Source of the DNA: Candidatus Falkowbacteria bacterium CG10_big_fil_rev_8_21_14_0_10_43_10 | GTDB taxonomy: Bacteria > Patescibacteriota > Patescibacteriia > Patescibacteriales > XYC2-FULL-47-12 | DNA: 13,273 nucleotides | Assembly: GCA_002773655.1 (NCBI GenBank) | Contig: PFAR01000040.1 | Coordinates: forward strand, 469-13,741 | Direction of reading: 5' to 3' | Shown here: one piece after another, positions 6,176 to 13,176 of the stretch | How positions within the stretch are numbered: position 1 is the stretch's first letter | How the letters are laid out: every line of letters starts with the position of its first letter | Position numbers and translations under genes: made by a program | Notes under the pieces: generated by a model | Database searches by the model: none | What the model saw: the letters and a program-made list of their open reading frames with translations, nothing else | What the model was told of the DNA's origin: nothing

Positions 6176-7384
6176 ATGAAACGTTTATTACTTTTAGCAG
6201 TTATTTTGTTTGTTGTTAGCGGCGGCGTTTGGCTGGTTAAGCAAACGCAGGCGCAAACCGCGTTGCCTGATTTAATAATTAATTCCGCATCCCTTGATGT
6301 AAAGGCCAATAAATTAAGGGTGGAGGTAAAAAACCAAGGAGCGGCGCGCGCGGGCGGGGTAGGGAATTTTCGCGCGGTAAAACTCGCTTACTTTTGGGAA
6401 AACGCAAGCGAACAAAAAATAGGCAAGCCAGTGGAAAAGTTAGTCCCTTCTTTAAAGCCGCAAGCGTCTTACACGATTATTTTTAACAAAAAGAATCTTC
6501 CCACGACAGCTATTCCCAAGGGCGCGAAAAGCATCAGATTAAAAATTGATTACGCCGACGCCATCGCGGAAGAGGATGAAGATAACAATATTTGGCTGGG
6601 AAAATTAGTTAATAATAAAACCTTTGTCTTTTCTCCCGTGAAACCGGTAGAGGAAACGGCGGAAGAAAATGTTAATTGGGAAAATCCCACTTATGAAACG
6701 GTTTGTACGCAAGATTACAGCCCTGTTTGCGGCACTGACGGCACGACCTATTCTAATTCCTGTTATGCCGCTAAAGCCGGCGTGCGAGTTTCCTACATTG
6801 GAACTTGCGCTGTTAGCAGTGAATCGCCGGAATCAGCCAAAAACCCGACTTACCGGGCAGTACCGAGCGAACCTGCGGCCCAAACGCCAGCGGCAAAACC
6901 GACAACACCAGCGCCGGTTGTGGAAACTGCGCCTGACGCCTTGCCCAGAGCAAATTGCATGGTGAGCGTAGAAACAAATCCAGTCAGCGGGGGAGATTAT
7001 GATTTAATCATCAAAGACGGCTCTATTTATTATAAGCCGGTGCCGGCCGTAGCCGGCAAATGGCTGCAATTTCGGGGAACGATTATGAATGTCGGCGCTG
7101 ATTCCACCGGACCAATGCGATCGGAAAATATTTATGCCAATGCCAATATCGGCGACTCTGATTTTTATTTATGCGTAGATACCAATAACGACGGCCGGTG
7201 GGACGTGGTTAAGACTTCATATACCAATCCTTTGGCGAGCGGGCATTATGCCTTAAAAGGAGTGGATTGGTTTGAGCCAATTAAGGGCACCTTCCGTTAT
7301 CAGCTCTGCGCCGACGGAGGAAATAAAGTGATAGAAACTAACGAGAGCAATAATTGCTACAGCGGTACGATTACCGTACAATAA
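6176..7384 (+). CDS. Secreted protein: CARDB-like domain, Kazal domain, CARDB-like domain
   Basis: 402 residues. A signal peptide spans about 1-26 (hydrophobic core, cut probably after QTQA). Residues about 29-145 form a CARDB-like beta domain ending in the typical acidic EEDEDNN stretch (132-138). Residues 177-211 form a Kazal-type inhibitor domain: Cys177, Cys185, Cys196, Cys211 with the PVCGTDGTTYSNSCY signature. The spacings fit Cys 2, 3, 4 and 6 of the classical six, so one disulfide is missing. By alignment with avian ovomucoid domains the P1 residue would be Gln179. A Pro/Ala-rich linker (about 212-255) leads to a second CARDB-like region ending in ETNESNN (387-393). It probably lies outside or on the cell surface; whether the Kazal unit inhibits a protease is untested. 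Confidence 0.85.
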   Translation: MKRLLLLAVILFVVSGGVWLVKQTQAQTALPDLIINSASLDVKANKLRVEVKNQGAARAGGVGNFRAVKLAYFWENASEQKIGKPVEKLVPSLKPQASYTIIFNKKNLPTTAIPKGAKSIRLKIDYADAIAEEDEDNNIWLGKLVNNKTFVFSPVKPVEETAEENVNWENPTYETVCTQDYSPVCGTDGTTYSNSCYAAKAGVRVSYIGTCAVSSESPESAKNPTYRAVPSEPAAQTPAAKPTTPAPVVETAPDALPRANCMVSVETNPVSGGDYDLIIKDGSIYYKPVPAVAGKWLQFRGTIMNVGADSTGPMRSENIYANANIGDSDFYLCVDTNNDGRWDVVKTSYTNPLASGHYALKGVDWFEPIKGTFRYQLCADGGNKVIETNESNNCYSGTITVQ

Positions 7385-7404
7385 TAATAGTAAAATTTTT
7401 CATC

Positions 7405-7440
7405 AAAAAGAAGGCGGGGTTTGCAAACCTCGCCTTCTTT
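7405..7440. terminator. Strong bidirectional terminator
   Basis: AAAGAAGGCGGGGTTT (7407-7422) pairs with AAACCTCGCCTTCTTT (7425-7440) over almost its whole length with one G-U pair. The arms end in T-rich sequence on both strands. It lies between the convergent genes ending at 7384 and 7458. Confidence 0.88.
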
Positions 7441-7457
7441 GTAATTAAATATCTTTA

Positions 7458-8633
7458 TTATTGCGCTGGTACTGGTTCCTGTGCTGGTTGTTTCGCCTGC
7501 AATTCCTGGCTGAATTGTTGGAATTCTTTCGGTAGCGTTATAGCTTGGAATTGATTTTTTCCCTGCTCCCAAGGCATAGCCGCGCCGCCGCCCAGCTCAT
7601 CTACTTTATCGCCAAACTCGGTTCTTAAATCGGCTAACGCGTCCAAGCCGTCAGAAATAGCATCTTGATCCAGCGGCTTGACTTTAAGCAACATTAAAAT
7701 TTCATTGCCTTTGGTTTTGGTAGTCGCTAAAATCGTTTCCAGTTCTTTGGTATCAACCTTTTTCTTTTTTAACGTGTTAATCTGCTGTTGCGCACTCGCT
7801 AAACCTTTTTTATAGTCGGTGGTAAAGCGGCCTAAATTCGCCATGGTTTCAATCACGCGCTGTTCTTCATAAATATCGCTTACTTTCTGAAAAACGTTTG
7901 CTTCCAGCGCGTCAAAAGCGCCTTCGGTGTCGCCGGACTTGACTTTTTGTTCCGCCTCGGCGCGGGCGGCTTTTATTTCTTCTATGCCGGCTTTAAATTT
8001 AGCCAAGTTTTCCGTTAAATCAATTTTTTTCGCCTTCAGCTTGTTGACCGTTGCTTCTAATTTTTTTGCCACCTTGCCCATATTTACGATTTCTTTATTA
8101 ACCTGTTTGGTAGCTTGCGGCCAGCGAGCGAGCATTTCCAGTTCTTTTCGGCTTTCACCCAATTGGTCCATAATATCGCCGACTTCGTCAAAGCCGAGCG
8201 CTTCCAGTTCCTCAATTGATTTATTGGCGTTAATGGCGGCGATGATGGCGTTAATTTTCTTTAAATTCTCCGTTGTTTCCGTCGGGATGGTTAAACCTTG
8301 TTTAGTTAACTTCACTAGTGATTTTTTAAAAGTGGTGATAGTTTTTTGCATGCCTTTGGCCGCTTTTTTCAAACCGGCGAGCATTTGCGTCTGTTTCTGA
8401 ATTTTACCGACAGAATTTCCTAATTCATTCATCAGCGTGGAAAATTCGTCCGTATCCACCACTTCCACTTCTTCGCTGGTTTTGGCGTTCTTAATCGTGT
8501 CAATCATTGTTCGCGCTTGCTTTAACTTTTCTTTTACTTCCGCGGGAATAGCGGTTTTATTTTTTTCCAATTTCGCGTATTGCGCTTCCATTTGCTTTAG
8601 CCCTTTTTCCATCCCGTTCACGCCTTGCTTCAT
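7458..8633 (-). CDS. Coiled-coil protein with four ~88-residue tandem repeats
   Basis: 391 residues, helical and rich in Lys, Glu and Ala. It is built from four diverged repeats whose equivalent positions fall near residues 29, 116, 204 and 293 (IP, IP, ID, VD). The first two are the most alike: a K/Q-rich helix, the IP turn, a helix with EEVE or EELE, a DE-xxx-LM/IMD-x-LG helix, then a lysine-rich helix. The tail (about 360-391) is Gln/Pro/Ala-rich. No signal peptide, membrane segment or catalytic motif is visible. The frame stays open only nine codons before ATG8633, and the protein begins almost at the first repeat. Similar repeat proteins in Parcubacteria, as I recall them, often carry a signal peptide, so an N-terminal part may be lost. 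GAGGAA lies about 15 bases before the ATG. Function unknown. Confidence 0.75.
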   Translation of the reverse strand: MKQGVNGMEKGLKQMEAQYAKLEKNKTAIPAEVKEKLKQARTMIDTIKNAKTSEEVEVVDTDEFSTLMNELGNSVGKIQKQTQMLAGLKKAAKGMQKTITTFKKSLVKLTKQGLTIPTETTENLKKINAIIAAINANKSIEELEALGFDEVGDIMDQLGESRKELEMLARWPQATKQVNKEIVNMGKVAKKLEATVNKLKAKKIDLTENLAKFKAGIEEIKAARAEAEQKVKSGDTEGAFDALEANVFQKVSDIYEEQRVIETMANLGRFTTDYKKGLASAQQQINTLKKKKVDTKELETILATTKTKGNEILMLLKVKPLDQDAISDGLDALADLRTEFGDKVDELGGGAAMPWEQGKNQFQAITLPKEFQQFSQELQAKQPAQEPVPAQ

Positions 8634-8677
8634 GCTTTTTAACTTTTGTTCCTCACAAATTTAATCTATGTATTATT

Positions 8678-8712
8678 ATTGTAATTAATACAATTTATGT
8701 AATTAATACAAT
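8678..8712. promoter_or_regulatory. Tandem operator-like palindromes upstream of the winged-helix dikinase gene
   Basis: ATTGTA (8678-8683) and TACAAT (8689-8694) form an inverted repeat around ATTAA. The 15-mer TGTAATTAATACAAT occurs at 8680-8694 and again at 8698-8712, a period of 18 bp. The second TACAAT (8707-8712) also resembles a -10 box 13 bases before ATG8726. The pair lies in the gap between divergent genes, the right-hand one encoding a DNA-binding domain, so autoregulation is plausible. Confidence 0.55.
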
Positions 8713-8725
8713 AACTAAGAATTAT

Positions 8726-10549
8726 ATGCTGGAAAAATTATTTTTGTCAAACTTGCGCCATCGGGTTTTAAATTATTTTTTTGTAAACAACAATAAAAAA
8801 AGCACCTCTTCTGAAATTTCCAAAGAAACAAAACAGGACCCGGGGAATGTTTTGCGCGAACTGCAAAGGCTTGAAAAATTTAATCTGTTGGTTTCCGCCG
8901 CTAAAGGCCGGCGCCGGCAGTATTCTTTAGATTGGGAAAACGAATACGTAAAAAAGATGAACGAACTGTTTAATCTTGAGAATAATCTTAAAGCGGACAG
9001 CTGGTTTTATATGGAGGAGATGCCGAACTACTATCCGCAGATGGCGGCAGCCGCTTGGAGCATAAAAATCGGCAATGAATTTTTAAAAAATTTTGGCCTT
9101 AAAAATAGGTTTTCCGCGTCTTTAACTATTTACAGGGATAATATGTGCGGACTGTTAATGTTAAAAAATGAGTTTAATAATTTAGCCCGGGAGATGATTG
9201 ATAAAATATCCACTGATTATGGTTGGGCTAAAAAGTATATTAATGAATTAAAGAAAAAGCAAAATATATTAATTAGAGAAACAGATAAGCTGAAAAAAAT
9301 AAATTTGGCCAAACTTTCCAATAAGCAGTTGTTTAACTTATACGACGAATACTATAACAGGCACTATGTGAATCTGCATCGCCTGCATTGGGTGCATTCC
9401 TGCCTTGATTTCGGCGATAATTTATTTTCCCATCATTTAATGGACTATTTAAGAAGCAGGATGGGCAATCATAAATATTCATTAGGGGATATTTTTTCCG
9501 TCTTAACCACCCCGCTGGAAGAAGGCAGCGCCACGAAAGAATACAAGGACTTATTGAAAATATTGGATTTTATAATTAGGGATGTTAAGTTAAAAAAACT
9601 TTTTGCCGGCGCTGAAACCCGAATTATCAAAAAAAAATTGCCGCAAGCCAATATTTTAGCGGATAAAAAAATAAAAGATCACGCCGAAAAATACGGCTGG
9701 ATAGGCTACGGCAGCGTCGGCCCCTGCTGGAGCGAAGAGTATTTTATTGATATTCTCGCGAGCCTAGTAAGACAAAAGGCGAAACCGCGGAAATTATTGC
9801 AGGATTTAAAGACGGAGCAGAAGAATCTGGCGCACAAGCAGCAAAAATATTATAAAGAATTAAATATAAGCGCAGATGAACAAAAACTTTTTACCATTGC
9901 CCAGGGCATAATTTATACCAAAGGCATCCGCAAGGACAGCATGTTTTACAGCTGGTCGGTGATTGAGCATCTTTTTAGGGAGATGGGCCGGAGATATTAT
10001 TTATCAATTAATCAGATACGCTTTATGTACCCGCATGAAATCAAAGAGCTTTTATTAAAAGATAAATTTGATGTGCAAAGAATAAACATGCGCAAAAAGT
10101 TAAGCGTTTACCACTCAATCGGCGGCTACGAGGACGACCATATTTTAGAAGGCAAAAAAGCGGAGGAATTTTTGGAGAGTGTTAATATTATAAAAGAGGA
10201 AATAAGCGATATAAAAGTTTTGTTGGGTGATACGGCCGCTTCCGGCCGGGTGCGGGGTGCGGTGAAGATAATCAACCTGCCGTCTGATATAGAAAAAATG
10301 AAAAAGGGAGACGTGCTGGTTTCTATCGCCACCACCCCCGATTTAGTGCCAGCCATTAAAAAGGCCGCGGCGATTGTAACTGATATGGGCGGTATTACTT
10401 GCCATGCGGCCATTATCTCCCGCGAACTTAACATCCCCTGCGTTATCGGAACTAAAGTCGCGACTAAAATTTTAAAGGATGGAGATATCGTTGACGTTGA
10501 CGCGACCCACGGCAAAGTTAATATCATAAAAAAAGCAGGCAAAAAATAA
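8726..10549 (+). CDS. Winged-helix protein fused to a PEP-synthase-type phosphohistidine domain
   Basis: 607 residues in three parts. Residues about 1-75 are a winged helix (SSEISKETKQDPGNVLRELQ, then a GRRRQYSLD wing). Residues about 80-495 are helical, with a KYGWIGYGSVGPCWSEEY stretch and YYLSINQIRFMYPHEIKELL, which resembles the segment preceding the swivel domain in rifampin phosphotransferase. Residues about 500-602 are the swivelling domain shared by PEP synthase, PPDK and rifampin phosphotransferase, with GGITCHAAIISRELNIPCVIGT and catalytic His560. That His normally carries phosphate from an ATP-grasp domain to a substrate. There is no ATP-grasp or PEP/pyruvate barrel here; an ATP-grasp partner is encoded two genes downstream. 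The start ATG8726 lacks Shine-Dalgarno. Substrate unknown; the winged helix suggests sensing or self-regulation. Confidence 0.82.
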   Translation: MLEKLFLSNLRHRVLNYFFVNNNKKSTSSEISKETKQDPGNVLRELQRLEKFNLLVSAAKGRRRQYSLDWENEYVKKMNELFNLENNLKADSWFYMEEMPNYYPQMAAAAWSIKIGNEFLKNFGLKNRFSASLTIYRDNMCGLLMLKNEFNNLAREMIDKISTDYGWAKKYINELKKKQNILIRETDKLKKINLAKLSNKQLFNLYDEYYNRHYVNLHRLHWVHSCLDFGDNLFSHHLMDYLRSRMGNHKYSLGDIFSVLTTPLEEGSATKEYKDLLKILDFIIRDVKLKKLFAGAETRIIKKKLPQANILADKKIKDHAEKYGWIGYGSVGPCWSEEYFIDILASLVRQKAKPRKLLQDLKTEQKNLAHKQQKYYKELNISADEQKLFTIAQGIIYTKGIRKDSMFYSWSVIEHLFREMGRRYYLSINQIRFMYPHEIKELLLKDKFDVQRINMRKKLSVYHSIGGYEDDHILEGKKAEEFLESVNIIKEEISDIKVLLGDTAASGRVRGAVKIINLPSDIEKMKKGDVLVSIATTPDLVPAIKKAAAIVTDMGGITCHAAIISRELNIPCVIGTKVATKILKDGDIVDVDATHGKVNIIKKAGKK

Positions 10550-10550
10550 T

Positions 10551-10579
10551 TTGAAAAATAAAGGGAATTAAGCTAAAAT
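10551..10579 (+). promoter_or_regulatory. Internal promoter before the second phosphohistidine gene
   Basis: TTGAAA (10551-10556), 17 bp, TAAAAT (10574-10579): five of six matches in each box with ideal spacing, in the 55-bp gap before ATG10605. It would allow the second and third genes to be expressed apart from the winged-helix gene. Confidence 0.55.
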
Positions 10580-10604
10580 TAGAGTAATATAAAAATAGCA
10601 AGTT

Positions 10605-12107
10605 ATGAATAAAGCAAGATACATGAAAGACAATGACCCCTGGATGCTCGCGGAAGACGTTCCGGATATTGATTTTCATTTCGCCCAAATCTGGCTCTCC
10701 TCCTTTGTTAATGATTTAAAAAAAGCGGCGGGAGTAAATTATAAAAAAATACTGGCTGTTTTTCGCGGCTATAATTTAATATTTTATTACGGCGAAAAAG
10801 ATTCCAATAAATTCGCTGAATATGTACTAAAAAAAATAACCAAACAGCCGATGTTTGGCAGAAAAATGAATAAAAAAATCAGAGAGCATTCTGATAAATT
10901 GCGCGCATTATGCGCGTCAATCAAAGCAGATAAATTGGCAAAAATGAGTAATAAAGAATTAGCTGATTTATATAAAAAATTAGACCTAACGCATACTAGT
11001 TTGTATACCTGGGGCTGGTTGCCAAATGCCGTTGATATGTTTCACGGTAATTTTACCAGCTATCTGCAAAAAGAATTAGCCAAAAAGGCGGGAAATGATA
11101 GGGCGGCGGAAACTTTAGTTAAGTTGTCGGTTTTTCCGGAGACGACCGTTATTAATAAAGAATACCAGTCATTTTTACAATTAGCCGCTTTAAAGCAGTC
11201 CGGCGTTGCCGCAAGTAAATTAAAACAAGCGATAGGGCGCCATTTAGAAAAGTATTTTTATTTAAGGTATCTATGGCTTGGCAAAGAGGGCGTTTATACC
11301 TATAATTATTACGCGCAAGAAATAGATAAATTCATCAAGTCCGGAAAAAAAGCGCAAACGGTATTGCGGGAAGAACAGGAGAAACTGGTTTTAAGTTTGG
11401 AAAAAAAGCAAAAGTTATTGCGAGAGTTGAAGTTATCAAAGCGGCTGCAAGAGATAATTAATGTCTACGCGGAGTTCGCGGTTACCAAAGCGTATCGCCG
11501 CGACGCGCAAATTTTTTGGTCGTACAAAATGCAATTCGTTTTTCAGGAATTATCCAGCCGTTTAAAATTATCAATCATGCAGATTCGGTTTATGTTTCCA
11601 CAGGAAGTATCTACTTCTTTAACGCAAGGAGCGGCAGATTCTAAATTAAAAAAAGAACTGGACGAGCGGACTAAATATAGCATTTATTATGCGGAAAAAG
11701 GAATTGATATGATGTTTTACGGACCGGAGGCGGAAACGATTGAAAAAAATTTAGTAAGAAAAATTGATAGTTCCGTAAAAGAAATCACCGGCCAGCCGGC
11801 TTGTTTAGGCAAGGTGCGAGGAAGAGTGCATATTATTAATACGCCCGCTGATATGGCTAAGATGCAAGCGGGGGATATTTTAGTAAGTATCGCCACTAAT
11901 CCGGATATAGTGCCGGCAATGAAAAAGGCGGCCGCGATTGTTACGGAACAGGGCGGCATCACTTCGCACGCCGCAATCGTCAGCCGCGAACTAGGGATAC
12001 CTTGCGTTATCGGCACCAAAATCGCGACTAAAGTTTTGCGTGACGGGGATTTAGTTGAGGTGGATGCGAATAAAGGAGTGGTAAGGGTTGTAATGGGAAA
12101 TGGATAA
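10605..12107 (+). CDS. PEP-synthase-type phosphohistidine domain protein without winged helix
   Basis: 500 residues, a paralog of the preceding gene without its winged helix. A helical N-terminal and middle region (about 1-390) carries the counterpart of the rifampin-phosphotransferase-like segment (LKLSIMQIRFMFPQEV, matching LSINQIRFMYPHEI in the first paralog). Residues about 396-498 are the swivelling domain with GGITSHAAIVSRELGIPCVIGT and catalytic His455. Compared with the neighbour, the swivel domain is well conserved and the middle strongly diverged, as expected if the two act on different substrates while drawing phosphate from the same kinase. It lies 55 bp after the first paralog and 38 bp before the ATP-grasp gene. 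No ATP-binding domain and no PEP/pyruvate barrel are present. The start ATG10605 lacks Shine-Dalgarno. Confidence 0.82.
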   Translation: MNKARYMKDNDPWMLAEDVPDIDFHFAQIWLSSFVNDLKKAAGVNYKKILAVFRGYNLIFYYGEKDSNKFAEYVLKKITKQPMFGRKMNKKIREHSDKLRALCASIKADKLAKMSNKELADLYKKLDLTHTSLYTWGWLPNAVDMFHGNFTSYLQKELAKKAGNDRAAETLVKLSVFPETTVINKEYQSFLQLAALKQSGVAASKLKQAIGRHLEKYFYLRYLWLGKEGVYTYNYYAQEIDKFIKSGKKAQTVLREEQEKLVLSLEKKQKLLRELKLSKRLQEIINVYAEFAVTKAYRRDAQIFWSYKMQFVFQELSSRLKLSIMQIRFMFPQEVSTSLTQGAADSKLKKELDERTKYSIYYAEKGIDMMFYGPEAETIEKNLVRKIDSSVKEITGQPACLGKVRGRVHIINTPADMAKMQAGDILVSIATNPDIVPAMKKAAAIVTEQGGITSHAAIVSRELGIPCVIGTKIATKVLRDGDLVEVDANKGVVRVVMGNG

Positions 12108-12145
12108 AAATAATGAAGAAAATTTATTAATATAAAAATTATTTT

Positions 12146-13108
12146 ATGCCGCAGTTTATCAAACACTTCAAAGATTTATCCTATAAAGACGTCGCTATTG
12201 CCGGCGGCAAGGGCGCGTCTTTAGGCGAAATGTTACGTGCCGGAATTCCGGTACCGCCCGGTTTTGTTATTTTAGCCAATGCCTTTGAATATTTTATGAA
12301 AGAGACACCCCGTTCGCCCGTTGCCGAAACTGGCCTTGATATTGACGCCCAACTTACCAAAGTAAATTACGATGACACTAATTCCATTGACCAGGCGTCA
12401 AATGTTATTCGCGATATTATGCAAGATACGCCGATACCTAAAGAATTAGCTGAAGAAATTGCCAAAGAATTTAAAAAGCTTAGGGCACCGCTAGTCGCCG
12501 TGCGCAGCTCCGCCACCGCCGAAGATTCATCAGTTGCTTCCTGGGCCGGGGAGCTGGAGACTTATTTGAACACCACAGAGAAAAATTTACTGGAAAACGT
12601 GAAACGATGCTGGTCCTCACTTTTTACGCCGCGAGCGATTTTTTACCGCTACGAGAAAAAATTAAGCGACCAGCAGGTTTTAGTTGCAGTAGTCGTACAG
12701 CAGATGGTGCAATCGGAAATTTCCGGCATTGCCTTTACAGTACACCCGGTTACTAAAGACAAAAACCACATGGTAATTGAAGCGGGTTACGGCTTGGGCG
12801 AGGCGATTGTCTCAGGACAGGTGACGCCTGATACTTACATTATAGACAAACGAGATTTTAGTATTATTGACATTAACGTGGCGGAACAAAAGAAGATGCT
12901 GGTTAAAAACGCAAAGGGAGGCATAATCTGGAAAAATGTGGCGAAAAATCAGCAGGAAAAACAGACTTTAACCGGTAAAGAGATTATTGAACTGGCGAAA
13001 TTGTGCGCTAAAATAGAAAAACATTATAAGCATCCGCAGGATATAGAGTGGGCCTTTGCCAAAAGCAAATTTTATATTACGCAAAGCCGGCCGATTACTA
13101 CTTTATAA
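12146..13108 (+). CDS. Stand-alone PEP-synthase / rifampin-phosphotransferase-type ATP-grasp domain
   Basis: 320 residues, a complete PPDK_N-type ATP-binding domain and nothing more. Motifs in order: GGKGASLGEM (Lys22) with GIPVPPGFVI; VAVRSSATAEDS (Arg120) with SWAGELETYLN; RCWSSLFTPRAIFYR; QQMVQSEISGIAFTVHP; EAGYGLGEAIVSGQVTPDTY; DIEWAF (Glu301); and QSRPIT (Gln313, Arg315). The spacing of the last residues agrees with the ATP/Mg ligands I recall from rifampin phosphotransferase. In the family this domain splits ATP to AMP and phosphate while phosphorylating the His of the swivel domain. Full-length PEP synthase continues past QSRP into that domain; this protein stops four residues after the Pro. 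The two upstream genes supply swivel domains, so it is probably their shared kinase subunit. Confidence 0.88.
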   Translation: MPQFIKHFKDLSYKDVAIAGGKGASLGEMLRAGIPVPPGFVILANAFEYFMKETPRSPVAETGLDIDAQLTKVNYDDTNSIDQASNVIRDIMQDTPIPKELAEEIAKEFKKLRAPLVAVRSSATAEDSSVASWAGELETYLNTTEKNLLENVKRCWSSLFTPRAIFYRYEKKLSDQQVLVAVVVQQMVQSEISGIAFTVHPVTKDKNHMVIEAGYGLGEAIVSGQVTPDTYIIDKRDFSIIDINVAEQKKMLVKNAKGGIIWKNVAKNQQEKQTLTGKEIIELAKLCAKIEKHYKHPQDIEWAFAKSKFYITQSRPITTL

Positions 13109-13144
13109 ATTTTCTCACCCCGCCCCCGAGAAAGAGGGAAAATT
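13108..13144 (+). terminator. Weak hairpin after the ATP-grasp gene
   Basis: TTTCTC (13111-13116) and GAGAAA (13128-13133) can pair around a C-rich loop. AATTTTC and GAAAATT at the ends (13108-13114, 13138-13144) offer another pairing. No T tract follows, so a terminator role is uncertain. Confidence 0.25.
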
Positions 13145-13164
13145 GCATAAATATTATTAAATGA

Positions 13165-13170
13165 TATAAT
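13165..13170 (+). promoter_or_regulatory. -10 box of a leaderless-type promoter
   Basis: A perfect TATAAT stands six bases before ATG13177, so transcription would begin at or next to the start codon. The -35 region (TTGCAT at 13143-13148, 16-bp spacer) is weak. Confidence 0.4.
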
Positions 13171-13176
13171 ATAAAT

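Noticed and set aside
8678..8712. Start of a CRISPR array or iteron origin
   Set aside because: Only two copies with a 3-bp gap, no spacers, no cas or replication genes. An operator is the simpler reading.
10126..10542. Long antisense frames opposite the phosphohistidine genes, also at 11717-12166 and 7927-8400
   Set aside because: They are mirror images of strongly conserved coding frames, low in complexity, and match no family; the sense frames explain the sequence.
10907..10926. GC-rich inverted repeat in the second phosphohistidine gene (around GCGCGCATTATGCGCG)
   Set aside because: Arms of only about seven bases of simple GC alternation, which is expected by chance in 13 kb, and no counterpart in the paralog.
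148..13108. Recoded UGA (code 25, as in Gracilibacteria) because no gene here stops at TGA
   Set aside because: All large genes are intact under the standard code with no in-frame TGA, so there is no sign of recoding. TAA/TAG preference fits AT-rich DNA.
8726..13108. A normal PEP synthase or pyruvate phosphate dikinase broken by frameshifts
   Set aside because: The ATP-grasp gene lies downstream of the swivel-domain genes, opposite to the domain order in those enzymes. Each protein has its own clean start and stop, and no PEP/pyruvate barrel sequence is found.
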